64,000 nt of DNA from Neoceratodus forsteri (taxonomy: Eukaryota > Chordata > Ceratodontiformes > Ceratodontidae). Position 1 is the first letter of the stretch. Each line of letters begins with the position of its first letter. The position numbers and the translations under genes are program-made. Location of the stretch: positions 495,245,501 through 495,309,500 of the forward strand of contig CM057451.1 of NCBI GenBank assembly GCA_016271365.2, read 5' to 3'. Below the pieces are notes generated by a model that ran no database searches, was not told the origin of the DNA, and saw only the letters and a list, made by a program, of their open reading frames with translations. This document shows positions 11,401-22,370 of the stretch, in pieces.

Positions 11401-12120
11401 AGGAAGTGTCACTGAGTATAGTGAGCAGGTGTTGCCATGCTCGGGCTAAGGGCCACACATGAATCAGAGATACAAAAGTAGCATTGTCACAGATTTAATT
11501 TCCAATATTTTTTTACATTAAATTTGTTGCAGCACCGACTCTATGGCATTGAGCAATGGGGTATCATTCTGGCATGCTAGTGAACAGGGGTTGTGCCCTG
11601 AGGCCTGACGTCAGAAGCAGAGACTGTTGAGGAGGGAGTAAGAGCATCCTTTGGACGCTTCCCTCCTGGAGAGGGTGGGCTGTACTGGACCGCTCAACAG
11701 GTGGCTCCCAGAGGTGGCTAGTGGAGGCATTCTAGGTGGTGTGCACGCTGCCGAACATCCCTTCCTCCAGGACATCATTGTGGATATATGATTGTGGGAG
11801 GTGGGAGGAGCTCCAGAAAAGCAGAAAAAGTGATACCCGGCTGACCAGATGATGACTGCCATGTTCCCCTCATGTCACATAGCCTCACAGCCACCTCTGA
11901 TCCCCTAGACCCCCCACATTCCTGCTCAAGGTAGCAGAACCCTATCTCCCCTATTTCCCCAGCAGGGGTACATTGGGTCTATGGGGACATGGGAACAATA
12001 AGAGATGAAGACAATGGTGAAAGGGGACAGCACGACAGGTTGGGTTAACAATGAACAGCCTGAAAGAGTGGCTGGTCTGGGGGCAGGGTAGGAACAAAAA
12101 GACAACAAAAAAAAACTTGT
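11401..12120. other. Unclassified sequence
   Basis: Nothing recognised. Short frames on the minus strand (11862-11611, 12135-11926) show no domain. Confidence 0.35.
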
Positions 12121-12123
12121 TAC

Positions 12124-12284
12124 AGTGCAGTACAAATTACAGGCTAGGTGAGCCCTGACTGAGCCCTCAACAGTTTTCAGAACATCTCCACTTCAACAGT
12201 AGAAATGAAGGTGTTCTGCGAAACACTGAATGCTCAGTCAGGGCTCACCTAGCATGTAATTTGAATGGCACTGCAATGAGTTTA
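12124..12284. mobile_element. Short palindromic MITE
   Basis: Two near-perfect inverted arms are joined by a short centre. The left arm contains CAAATTACAGGCTAGGTGAG and CCCTGACTGAGC; the right arm contains their reverse complements at 12234-12270. Outer bases CAGTGC (12124) and GCACTG (12279-12284) extend the pairing. This is the form of a fold-back MITE. No clear target duplication flanks it, so the superfamily is unassigned. Confidence 0.6.
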
Positions 12285-12389
12285 ATCAGAATAAATGTTC
12301 GAAATTGAATCTGTGAGAATGCTGCTTTTGTATCTGTGGAGTATACTAGGGGCAAGCAAGTAACACACATTCATTTCTGAGCACCCCAA

Positions 12390-14817
12390 ATATGATGAAA
12401 GAGGGATGCTTGGATATCCTTGATGGAAGAGGGACACCTGGATATCATGGCAGTCGCAGAAACATGGTGCACAAAGAACAATGACTGGGGTGTCAACATA
12501 CCAGGGTACACAATCTACAGGAGGGACAGGGAGGGTAAAAGAGGAGGAGGATGAGCTCTCTACATAAGGAAAGAGATTAAAACAATGGAACTAAAGGGTA
12601 AACAGGGAGGAGAGGAGGCACTGTGGGTCACCCTGGAGACAGGAAATGGCACCACAATCCACACAGGGGTAGTATACAGACCCCTTCTCAGGGGGAGGAG
12701 ATGGACAGGGAAATGATTGAAGGCATCCTTAGGATGGCAGAAAAAGGGGAGATATTGTTGATGGGGGACCCGAATATGCCAGATGTTAACTGGAGCACCT
12801 TTGCTGTAACCATATTCAAGAGGAAGGTGATTCTCGATGCACTAGAGGGGGCACGCCTCAGACAGCTAGTGTTGGGACCCACTCGGGAGGGAGCAATCTT
12901 AGACCTGGTTCTCTCGAATGGGGATGGAGAGAGGATCTCAGATTTAGAAGTGGGTAGCCATCTGGGAACAAGTGACCACCAAACAGTATGGTTCATGATG
13001 AACACAGCCGTAGAGTCAAGCCATAAAAAAGTGAGGGTACTGGACTTCAGGAGGGCTGACTTCAGCAAAATGTGAGAGTGCCTCAGAAAAGCACTAGCAA
13101 ATAGGCAAGAAGGAGGGGTGGAGGAATAATGAGGAAATATCAAAACTGCCATCACAGAGGCCTTTGTGTGAAGCAAATAAATAAAAACAAAGGAAAAAAA
13201 ACTACCATGGTTCTCAAAAGAGGTAGTGGGGAAAGTTAGGGAGAAAAAGATAGTAGTCCAGAAGAATAAGGAAACACAGAAGGAGCAGGACAGAGAACTG
13301 TACCAGTTAAAGCAGAAGGAAGCAGGGAAGGCAGCCAGAATATCAAGTGTCCAAACTGAGGAAAAGACAACCAACTTGGTTAAGAAGGGGGATAAAACCT
13401 TTTATAGGTACATTAGGGAGTGAAGAAAGACCAAGAGAGGGATAGTGAGGCTAAATAAAGGGGAGGGTGGCTGGGCAGAGGGTGATAGTGAAAAAGCAGG
13501 GATACTGAATGAATACTTCTGCTCAGTGTTCACAAAAGAATAGGAAGGTGGAGTACCTAATACAATTAATAAAAGCACTCTGGATAGGCGGGCCAATACT
13601 AGTGCATACACAGAAGAAAGGGTCCTGAAAGAACTCCTAAAACTGAAGGTGGAAAAAGCAATGGGGCCTGACGGGATTCACCCCAGAATTCTAAAGGAAC
13701 TAAGGAGAGAACTAGTGACACCACTGACTACCCTTTTTAACAAATAATGGGAGAATAGTGCGGTACCTGAGGAGGAGGAGGAGGGCAGATGTGATTCCCT
13801 TTCACAAAAGTAGGAACAAAGCAGAGGCAGGAAACTACAGACCTGTTAGTTTAACCTCAGTGGTAGGGAAAATGATGGAATCACCTCTGAAAGAAAGAAT
13901 TGTTGAATACCTAGAGGCCAGCAGGGCACAGGACCTAAGGCAGCATGGATTCACAGCGGGAAGGTCATCTGTAGCAGGGTTGATACACAAGGGGAAGTGG
14001 AAGAGATGAAAATGGACTTGGCAAGGATTGAGGAATGGTCAAAAGTGTGGCAGCTTAGATTCAATGCAAAGAAGTACAAAGTATTGCACCTGGGAAATAA
14101 AAACCCAGGGAAAGAGTACACAATGAGGGATACTAACAACAACAAAAATGACAAGGGACCTGGGGGTAATCATATCAGATGACCAAAAGGTAAGTTAGCA
14201 ATGTGAGAATGCAGTAAGGAGGGCTGGGGGGATACTGGGATGCATAGGGAGAGGCATCACCAGTAGAAAACAGGAAGTTGTTATCCCTCTGTACAGACAG
14301 TTAGTGAGACCCCATCTGGAGTACTGCATGCATTTCTGGAGACTCCATCTCCAGAAGAAAATAGACAGGATGGAGGCAGTTCAGCAGAGGGCAACTATAA
14401 TGGTGCAGGGTCTGCACCAGAAGTCGTATGAAGACAGACTAAAAGAGCATGATAGAAACTTTCAAGTACCTCAATGGAAGCAACAAAGTCCAAGAGGGTA
14501 GCATCTTTCAGAAAAAGAGATGTGCAAGAACAAGGGGGCACAATTTGAAGATAGAGGGGGGACAGCTCAGGGGCAACGTGAGGAAGTATTTTTTCATGGA
14601 GAGGGTGGTGGAAGCATGGAACCGCCTTCCTGAGGGGTCAAAAACAGTGGGGGAATTCAAGAATGCATGGGACAGACATAAGACAATTCTGGTGGGGGTT
14701 AGGAAAAGTAGGCTTTTGGTTAGCTAGAATCTGCAGCTTATACAATAGGAGGGAAAATGGGCAGAGTGGGTGGGCCAAGCAGTCCTTATCTGCCATCCAA
14801 GTCTGTTTCTATGTTTA
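12390..14817 (+). mobile_element. CR1 LINE, ORF2 with internal RT deletion
   Basis: Plus-strand fragments in order are endonuclease (DIMAVAETWCTKNN, GVVYRP, EILLMGDPNMPDVNW, GTSDHQTVWFMM) at 12430-13000, linker at 13080-13600, RT entry (AMGPDGIHPRILKEL, NKAEAGNYRPVSLTSVVGKM, RQHGFTAGRSS) at 13650-13970, then a direct jump to EEWSKVWQLRFNAKK at 14030. The catalytic palm, including SKAFD, VPQGS and FADDTK, is missing. Other copies place about 0.4 kb here, so this is an internal deletion. It ends at 14815 with CTGTTTCTATGTTT. A 150-aa endonuclease frame (12623-13075) remains open. Confidence 0.85.
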
Positions 14818-15617
14818 ATATTGTGGCACTTAGTGCTCAAGGACCAAACACTGTAATTTTTTCATATTCTTTTTCTCCCTGATAAGCCCCACATCCCCCT
14901 GTCCTGGTCCTCTGGCTACCCCCAGCCCCCTCATCCACTAACAAGCTGCTGTTGTTATCCATCATGATTATTAAACTCCATGGCAAGGGTCTTTTGGGGG
15001 GGGTCCTCTCCAAGCAACTATTATAGGATCTGAATTCAAGCAGTGAGCTTCATGGGGAAGGGCTTGCAAGTACCAGAGTTCACCCATCATTCTAACAGAG
15101 CTGGCTATTTCCTCACTTTGTAAGTCTACTGTTCCATCACCCCATGGCACACATTATAGCCACTGGGGAGTTCGCCAACATACAGCTTTCCTTACAGATG
15201 GAGGTGGACTTTCCAGAGTTGTACCACAGGGGTCGCTGTGGCTACAGAATTTCAGCACCAATCCTCCCAATCAAGGACATAGTGCCACTGGTAGTACTCC
15301 TCAATCATTGGACACCCGTTTGCCAACATCTTGGTGTTGTTCCAAACCCAGGTAGCTGGAGGATGATGTGCTACTCACTGGGATATCAAGTGGCCCTCAA
15401 ATATTGAGTAATTTTCACTATTGGCAGCACTTGGCATCAAAAAGGTAAAAAAAAAAAATAAACATTGATAGCTGACTCCACTGCATCACGTCGTGGGCCA
15501 TCCACCTGGCACACTCGTGATGAAGGTTTATGCCCCAAGCCCAGGATGTCAAAAGCTAAGGTTGGCAGGACCCATGATGTCTGCAAAAACACTTCTACTG
15601 CAGAAAGGTGCGACAGC
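14818..15617. other. Unclassified sequence outside the hAT element
   Basis: Contains an A10 run at about 15447. No coding or repeat motif was recognised. Its right end carries ATTTCACT (15618-15625), read here as the left target-site copy of the hAT element. Confidence 0.4.
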
Positions 15618-15913
15618 ATTTCACTTAGAGATGCAGAGAAATTAAATTCCGCCTGTGAAGTGAATGCTAAGTGGCCACTTCACGTTATAATGCTACACGA
15701 AGTGGCCATTGAAAAGTGCTCACTTTGCTTTGTTATTGTGACTTCATGTTGTTATTCCACCTTAATGCGAAGTAAGGCAGAATGACAACAATATAGGCAG
15801 TTTAGGCAGCCCCCCCCCTCACACATCACATGGCTTACAGTACTGTAAGTCTATGCTTTAGCCAGGCAGGAAGGAAGTGAGTCTTACAAGCAGATACTTT
15901 CACTTTCTCCTTT

Positions 15914-15930
15914 GCAGAGGTATAAAGAGG
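15914..15930 (+). promoter_or_regulatory. Possible TATA box
   Basis: GAGGTATAAAGAGG lies about 270 bp upstream of the ATG at 16185 and about 290 bp inside the hAT left end. It could drive a plus-strand transcript, but only the motif and position support this. Confidence 0.3.
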
Positions 15931-16097
15931 AAGCATTTTATGTAGAAGAGGAGAGTTCATTGCTAGTTTCTTTCCTGAGCAAATTCCAAAAACCCAAAAG
16001 CTTTTTTAAAAGCTAATTCTTTAGTTTTTTTGTCTTGTTTCGTCAGTTCTTTTTGGTGACCGATTTCTTTGTTTTATAAGTTTTGTTGTGTGTGTAT

Positions 16098-16100
<3 letters not shown>

Positions 16101-16140
<40 letters not shown>
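16101..16140. repeat. (GT)n microsatellite
   Basis: About 18 GT units, nearly uninterrupted. It lies in the presumed 5' leader of the plus-strand ORF and creates spurious Val-Cys frames on the plus strand and Thr-His frames on the minus strand. Confidence 0.95.
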
Positions 16141-16144
<4 letters not shown>

Positions 16145-16184
16145 AGTCACTCGTCGTGTTGGAGAGGAAAGGTGTTTTTGTGCG

Positions 16185-16953
16185 ATGGACCAGGGACAGT
16201 ATGTGGCCCCTTGGCGAAGAGTGCGCACGCGTGGGGGTCATAGCGGGATGGCATTGGACTACTCCAGACTCTTTGGTCCGGCCTCCCCGCACCCTGGAAG
16301 CAGCAGCAAACCAATGCCACTGCCGCATCCACCAAGTCCACCACCACCACCACCAGCAGTAACAACTGCAGGAGCTCCAGCAGCACCACCACCACAGCAG
16401 CAGGTGGACCCCAGGTGTGTGACCATGCTGCCGGCACTACATCTGTCCCTCCTGTACCTGGTTCTCCCTGCAGCTCCACAGTTTGTCAGTTTTTCTACTG
16501 TGTCAGGGCACAGCAGCCTTGTGGTGTGTCTGCTTTGTGGTGTGCAGGTGCACCGTGGCCCCCAGGGGACACATCTGGGGACTGGGGGTCAGCACACACA
16601 TATGTTGAACCACCACAAGGTGGAGTGGTGGACTGCCACCGAATGGGCCAGGCCTCCACCTGCTGGCCCTTCTGTGGCAGTGGCAGAGGGTGCTGCTGCT
16701 GTTGTGCGTTGCTGCAGCAGGAGGAGGGCCACAGCAGCAGCAGCTGCTCCACCACTACTCCCACCACTGCCACCAGCACCACCCTCACCACCACCACTAC
16801 CTCATCCCCCCACACCAGTGGACCCCACAATTGCCTGCAACTCAGGCAGACATAGCACTTTTGTGGGCTGCGGTGGAGGAAAATAACAAATGGGTGGGAG
16901 CTGTCCAGCAGCAGGTGGAGCAGGTGGAGCTGATCAAACAACACCAGCTATAG
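16185..16953 (+). CDS. Candidate Pro/Gln-rich protein gene inside the hAT element
   Basis: An ATG in good context (TGCGATGG) at 16185 opens a frame to 16886. The N-terminus is short and basic (PWRRVRTRGGHSGM), followed by DYSRLFGP. Long Pro, Ala and Gln tracts encoded by CAG/CCA repeats come next. Near the end a second frame takes over naturally after the PPTPVDP region and encodes ADIALLWAAVEENNKW and VQQQVEQVELIKQ before a stop at 16953. That tail is coiled-coil-like, so one frameshift or an unseen intron is likely. The basic head, low-complexity spacer and helical tail would fit a DNA-binding or adaptor protein. No family is recognised, and repeat-encoded frames can be fortuitous. Confidence 0.35.
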
Positions 16954-17103
16954 ATTGTGTTGATGCTCCATCTGCTACTGGAACTTCAGGGGAACCCCAT
17001 TAGCTTTTTTTTCAGCACACCTCCCCCTCCCCCACTGCTGTAGTGTTTTGTCTTTTGTATATGTTCAATAACAGATAGAGGGAAGGCCACAGTATTAGTT
17101 TAA

Positions 17104-17518
17104 AAGGAAGCAGTCAGCAACAGGATATCCTGCCCCCTGCAAAGCTTACCCTCCAGTTAAGCCTTTGAAGTATGTTGTGGCGTTTTTCTCGCGCCGCAAC
17201 ATACTTTATTATAATAAAGAAAAGTAAGCAACCTGGAAGTATGGCGGATGCAATGGGCACTCCATTATGTGTAAAGGTGCAACAGCGATGCACCATGCAC
17301 TTTAATACAAAAGTATTGAAGTGCATGGTGCGTCTCCGCCCCACCTTTCCTTTATGCATGATGGAGCCCCCATAGTTTCCACCATACTTTCAGGTCGCTG
17401 ACTTTTCTTTATTAAAACAAAGTATGTTGCGGCACAAAACACTGCAACATACTTAAAAGGCTTAACCGGAGGGTACGCTTTGCAGGGAGCAGGAGCTCCT
17501 GTTGCTGACTGCTTCCCT
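17104..17518. mobile_element. TTAA-target palindromic MITE (Kolobok/T2-like)
   Basis: Flanked by TTAA (17100-17103 and 17519-17522). Ends are AAGGAAGCAGTCAGCAACAG on the left and the reverse complement of AGGGAAGCAGTCAGCAACAG on the right. The two halves are inverted copies along most of the 415 bp, including AAGTATGTTG...CAACATACTT and GCACCATGCACTT...AAGTGCATGGTGC around the centre. TTAA duplication with TTAAAGGRR-type ends is the hallmark of Kolobok/T2 MITEs, but piggyBac-type also uses TTAA. Confidence 0.8.
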
Positions 17519-17660
17519 TTAAATATATACATACACATACAGACATACATGCTCCTTATCGCCCTGTTATTATAATCCAGTGCCTCAGTAATGTTTCCTT
17601 TCTGTTGTGGAATGGTTGTGGAAAAGCTGGTGTGAGCAGTGCAAGTATGATGTCTAATTG

Positions 17661-18152
17661 CATGTGTGCAGTCAGTGTTGTTTCCTGTGTGTGTGTGATG
17701 TCAGACATTATCCAGCTTCTTGCAAACATACATTGCTGACTTGTTGCAGTGTTTATGGTATAAAGAATAGTGATAAGAATAACGTATATTTTATTATCAC
17801 CATCATCATCAGCGGACTAAGTAATATGATATTTTTTCAGAGGTGTCTGGCCAGAGTGCACCTTAGTCACATACTGCACACATGACTTTTAGGAGAGCAT
17901 GTGTTTTTTCTGCTATGACCTCCGCAAAGTCATGTGTGCACTGTAAGTGACTGAGGTGCACAGTGACCCAATACCTCTAAAAAAATATCACATCACTTAC
18001 TCTGCTGGTGCTGATGGTACAAATAAAATACACATCATATATTCTTTCTTATCTTTATTCTTGACATACTGCAACAAGTCACACAATACATATGTTTGCA
18101 TGAAGCTGCACAATGTCTGCACACACAGGAAAGAACACTGACTGCACACATG
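17661..18152. repeat. 0.5-kb imperfect palindrome
   Basis: The left arm (17661-17889) and right arm (17926-18152) are reverse complements along about 230 bp, with a 36-bp spacer. Matched words include CATGTGTGCAGTCAGTGTT, TTGCAAACATA, GACTTGTTGCAGT, AGAGGT and GCACACATGACTTT. Arms diverge by substitutions and small gaps, so it is not recent. RNA from either strand would fold into a long hairpin. No target duplication was found at the ends. Confidence 0.85.
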
Positions 18153-18733
18153 TAGCGTAGCACAACATAGTTGCACTGCTCAGTCATGCTTTTTGCGAAA
18201 CACTTCAAATCACGAGTCCTGACACAAAGTGAACATTACTGAGGCTCCAGAAATATTTCTTTTTTGAAATAGACATTAAAGCAGTAGTTCAACAATCTGG
18301 GGAAAATTTTGACCTATACTTTTTTTTGCTATTTTACATTGCCACTTTACTTACCTCCTGACTTGTATATACTATTCTTCCTAGTATTTGAGTCTGCTTT
18401 AGTAATTTGTTTCATGTCTGAAATAATAAAATGAGCACTCCTTTTAATACGGTGTGAACCAGGTCTTCGGCAGTATTTTCTGCTGTTTTTCTCCATCAGT
18501 TGTTATATATTACTTCTGTTGTAAAATTAACAATTATGCAGCAGGCAGTGTTTTATGACCTCACAGAACAATATTTATTCAAAAACAGCTGCAAATAGTG
18601 ATGAAAACTTGGTCAGATCCATATTAAAAGGCGTTCTTTTTTTTTTTCAGACATGAGGAAAAAGTAGTAAATCAGACACAAATTGTGAAAAGAAGGGTAT
18701 CATACAAGTCAGGAAGGAGTAACCAGTGGCTGA
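18153..18733. other. hAT interior, unclassified
   Basis: AT-rich, with no coding motif or repeat family recognised. It lies between the palindrome and the CR1 insertion. Confidence 0.4.
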
Positions 18734-20117
18734 AACATAGAAACATAGAATTTGACGTCAGATAAGGACCGCTTGGCCCACCCAGTCTGCCCATTTCCCT
18801 ACCTGATGGATAAGCTGCAGATTTCTAGTTAATCAACAGCTTACTTCCTCCTACCCCCACTAGAACTGCCTTATCCCTTTCCCATGCATTCTTGAACTCT
18901 CCCACTGTTCCGGACTCCACAAACTCCTCAGGAAGGCTGTTCTATGTATCCACAACTCTCCCTGTGAAAAAAATACTTTCTAACATTACCTCTAAGCCGT
19001 CCTCCCTCTAACTTCAAATTGTGCCCCCTTGTTCTTGCATATCTCTTCTTCTGAAAGATACTACCCTCTTGTACCTTGTTAATTCCCTTGAGATACTTGA
19101 AAGTTTCTATCATGTCCCCCCTCTCCCTGCTTTCCTCAAGCGTATACATATTAAGCTGCTTTAGTCTCTCCTCGTATGGCTTCTGGTGCAGACCTTGCAC
19201 CATTTTGGTTGCCCTCCTCTGAACAGCCTCCGCTCTGTCCATGTCTTTGAGGAGATGGGGTATCCAGAATTGCACACAGTACTCTAGATGGGGTCTCACT
19301 AACTGTCTGTAGAGAGGGATATCAACTTCCTGTTTTCTACTGTTGATGCCTCTCCCTATGCATCCCAGTATCCCTCCAGCCCTCCTTACTGCCTTCTCAC
19401 ATTGCTTGCCCACCTTTAGGTCATCTGATATAATTACTCCTAGGTCTCTTTCGATTTTTGTTGTTGTTATTAACTCACCCCCCATTGTGTACTCTTCCCC
19501 TGGGTTTTTGTTTCCCAAATGCATTACCTTGCACTTCTTTGCATTGAATCTGAGCTGCCACATATTTGACCATTCCTCCAGCCTTGCCAAGTCCCTTTTC
19601 ATTCTTTCCGCCCCACCTTGTGTATCAACCCTGTTGCAGATCTTTGTGTCGTCTGCAAAGAGGCATACCTTTCCTTCCAGGTGCTCTCCAATGTCACTTC
19701 TAAAGATATTAAAGAGGACCGGTCCCAGTACCGAACCCTGCAGTACCCCGCTAGCTACCCTCCTTTCTTCACTGTGGACTCCGTTTACTATTACCTTTTG
19801 CGTCCTGTTGTCCAGCCAATTTTTTTTTTCCAAGCTACCACCTTGGAACCCACTCCAAGGCTGGCTAACTTGTATATTAATCTTTTGTGTGAGACTGTGT
19901 CGAATGCCTTGCTAAAATCCAGGTAGGCCATATCCACAGCCCCTCCCTGGTCTACTACTTTGGTCACCCAGTCAAATAAATCTATTAGGTTCATCTGACA
20001 TGACCTTCCTGCTGTGAAACCATGCTGTCTTGGGTCCTGTGCCCCACTGGCCTCTAGGTACTCAACAATTCTTTCCTTCGGAAGTGATTCCATTATTTTC
20101 CTTACCACTGAAGTCAA
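18734..20117 (-). mobile_element. CR1 LINE (5'-truncated) inserted in the hAT element
   Basis: The antisense 3' end starts at 18734 with GAAACATAGAAACATAGAA. The minus-strand frames 20117-19791 and 19833-18928 carry [91 protein letters not shown] and RRATKMVQGLHQKPYEE. The RT palm is complete and FADD is intact. The only break in the RT is a frameshift at a T9 run near 19825, plus the 5' truncation before the YRPVSLTS block. One conserved Pro (VPQGS) is Leu. This is one of the best-preserved CR1 RT domains here. Confidence 0.9.
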
Positions 20118-20227
20118 ACAATGCTGGCAATATAAAATAGCATAAGTCAACATTTTCACCACATTGTTGCACTCCTGCATTAATTTATATTTAAGAATGA
20201 CATTATGTGCTCACAATCACAACACAC

Positions 20228-20566
20228 AAAATGCAACTGTCTTGTGTCCAGAAAATTCCCAAGTGCTGAGAAAACGTGAAATGGGAGCATTACACCACAT
20301 GCAAAGTCCCCCAGAATGTATTGCACAGTCACTCATGCAAGCAGTGGTCACACAGAGTCCCCAGCATTTTTCTGCATCCTCAAATGCATCCGTCTTGTGT
20401 CCAGAAAATTCCCAAGTGCTGAGGAGGTATAATGGGAACATTGTGCCACATTCAGAGTCCTCCAGAATGTATTGTGCAGTCACGCATGTGCGCAGTGGTC
20501 ACACAGAGCCCCCAGAATTTTTCTGCATCCCCAAAATGCAGCTCTCTTGTGTCCAGAAAGTTTACA
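20228..20566. repeat. Tandem repeat, unit about 152 bp
   Basis: Copies start at about 20228, 20382 and 20533 (partial). Each begins AATGCA(A/T)C..TCTTGTGTCCAGAAA and contains AATTCCCAAGTGCTGAG, CCAGAATGTATTG, CAGTGGTCACACAGAG and TTTTTCTGCATCC. It accounts for the 149-aa and 88-aa chance frames on the two strands. Such arrays often lie in the subterminal parts of hAT elements. Confidence 0.9.
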
Positions 20567-20787
20567 TACTCTGTGATGATGATGTCATGATGCACAGTGT
20601 CTTGCCAAACTGAGTGAAGGAGGGATAACATGACATGAATCCATTCAGTGTTCCGTCAGAAATGATGACCATGAGAGAACAATTGCTGGTCCAAAGTGTG
20701 CTGCAATTCCCGTGAATGCGAATACGATCACCTCAACCTCATGAAAGGGTGCCCTTTGTGTGTACACTAATAGTAGCCTTGGTGAGT

Positions 20788-20838
<51 letters not shown>

Positions 20839-20840
20839 CA
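20788..20840. repeat. (TA)n microsatellite
   Basis: An uninterrupted AT dinucleotide run of about 45 bases, followed by a looser TATACATA region to about 20875. Confidence 0.95.
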
Positions 20841-21083
20841 CACATATACATATATACTGTATATATGTATTTTCTAGGTGGGGGGTTGACATATATAGAC
20901 ATGTACTCATTGTATTGTTTTATATCACAGGTCACATATTGTTGGTGCACACATTCCAGTGCTTGATGAGAAATTTTGGCACTGAAATTGGAAATGGAAT
21001 ACTCTCAAGTCAATGAAGGTAAGTATTTTTTTTTTTGGGGGGGGCATATTTTCAAATTGCAAGTAGGTCTCATTAGTGGTTTC

Positions 21084-21995
21084 TTATTTGGTTACTTCTT
21101 CACAGATTTCATCTGCATCCTTCTCCAGTCCGGTGATGATGGTCATGGTCATTGATTGAAATGACTTCTGCATGTTGCATGTCTGCCCCAGCCCGTGGGT
21201 GGGGCAGGGGTCTGATGTTGAAGAAGTTCTTTGGATAAGGCAACTATGATACAACAAAGTATCTGGAAGTTTCCTAAAAAAAAGAAATGAAGGACTTATT
21301 ACAATCTGATTGCAGCAGTAAGACATTATGTTTAAGCCATGGCTGTTCCACGGGTATCTGGATTAACACAGATAGCAGCTGTCCCACTGCAATCATCAGA
21401 TCACAACTTAATTTGGTACCAGGCTGTGTAACAAATACACTGTGTCGCTGTCCCTATGTCTCAACTCAAGTTACATTTTAAAACCACATCTTGTCAAGTA
21501 ACACAACCTGGGTCCAACTTTTTCAACACTGTCATGGCTGCACAGCTGCAGATTTGGAATACAGTGCATGATATGTTGCAGAAATGTTTTTTGTGACGTA
21601 CATGTCACCTAGTTTTTGAATCCTCAGTCGGATTTGTTGTACTCTTATGAAAAAAAAGGAACAGATGAAATAAAATTGATATACTTACCAGTATGGATTG
21701 GAAATGGATATTCCATAGGCTTCTGTAGACAGTACTGCTGCTGTACCATTGATACAGACCTTCAGCGAAGGAGAGTCATTTGTTGTTAACCTGTAAAAAA
21801 ACAAAATAAGTTGACTGTATGTGTTTGACCATTGTAGCTCAGAAAAGCAACAGAAAACAAAACACGCAGCTAAAGGAAGTTGAATAGCATAAAAAACATT
21901 AGTACATATACTTACTTTATAGTTTTAATAGCAAGAAGCCTTGTGCCTGTGGTTGATGGATGAGGTCTCCTGTTCGACTCCCTCTGCCTTGGCAT
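21084..21995 (-). CDS. Candidate three-exon gene, 123 aa, function unknown
   Basis: Minus strand. Exon 1 is 21995-21916 (ATG, encodes MPRQRESNRRPHPSTT.., ends AA|gtaagtat). Exon 2 is 21790-21689 (acceptor ttttttacag; encodes LTTNDSPSLKVCINGT..; ends TG|gtaagtat). Exon 3 is 21273-21084 (acceptor tttttttag; encodes KLPDTLLYHSC..LEKDADEICEEVTK, stop). Both introns (125 and 415 bp) have strong consensus sites, and both junctions rejoin split codons in phase, giving 372 bases with no stop. The protein has a very basic head, a Thr/Ser-rich centre and an acidic helical tail. An in-frame ATG at 22016 would add seven residues. A second short open frame overlaps exon 1. It lies about 0.5 kb downstream of the transposase on the same strand. 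I recognise no family. Confidence 0.55.
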
Positions 21996-22099
21996 GGTCA
22001 ATGTAATGGAAAACATTGTCACAATGACACTGGTGGTGGGTGCTGGTGGTCATAGCTGCAGCACATGATGATATTCCCTCTCACATCTTCCTGCATCTG

Positions 22100-22370
22100 G
22101 TGGTGGTGGCAGTGGCGAGCAGCAGTCTTATGGTGGTGGTAGTCCGGGGGAGGCACACGGTCACATTCCCTATGGTAGCAGTGGAGAACAGCGGTCTTAT
22201 GGTGGTGGTAGTCTCGGGGGATGCACAGTCACATTCCCTATGGTGGCAGTGGAGAACAGAGGTCTTATGGTGGTGGTAGTCTGGGGGGGGACACATGGTC
22301 ACATTTCCTATGGTAGCAGTGGAGAACAGCAGTCTTATAGTGGTGGTAGTTCGGGGGCCAGGATATACTG
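22100..22370. repeat. Minisatellite, unit about 68 bp
   Basis: Three to four copies of a unit with TCTTATGGTGGTGGTAGTC, GGGGG, CACA, GGTCACATTCCCTATGG and CAGTGGAGAACAG. It lies between the transposase stop and the three-exon gene. The 137-aa minus-strand frame across it (22494-22081) is an artefact of the repeat. Confidence 0.9.

Noticed and set aside
16074..16480. Long minus-strand frames across the GT and CAG repeats
   Set aside because: They are translations of simple repeats (His-Thr runs and Val/Leu runs) and have no independent support.
20931..21019. Plus-strand exon with acceptor (atatcacag) and donor (gaaggtaagt)
   Set aside because: All three frames contain a stop within the 89 bp and no partner exon could be joined. 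It might still be a terminal or untranslated exon.
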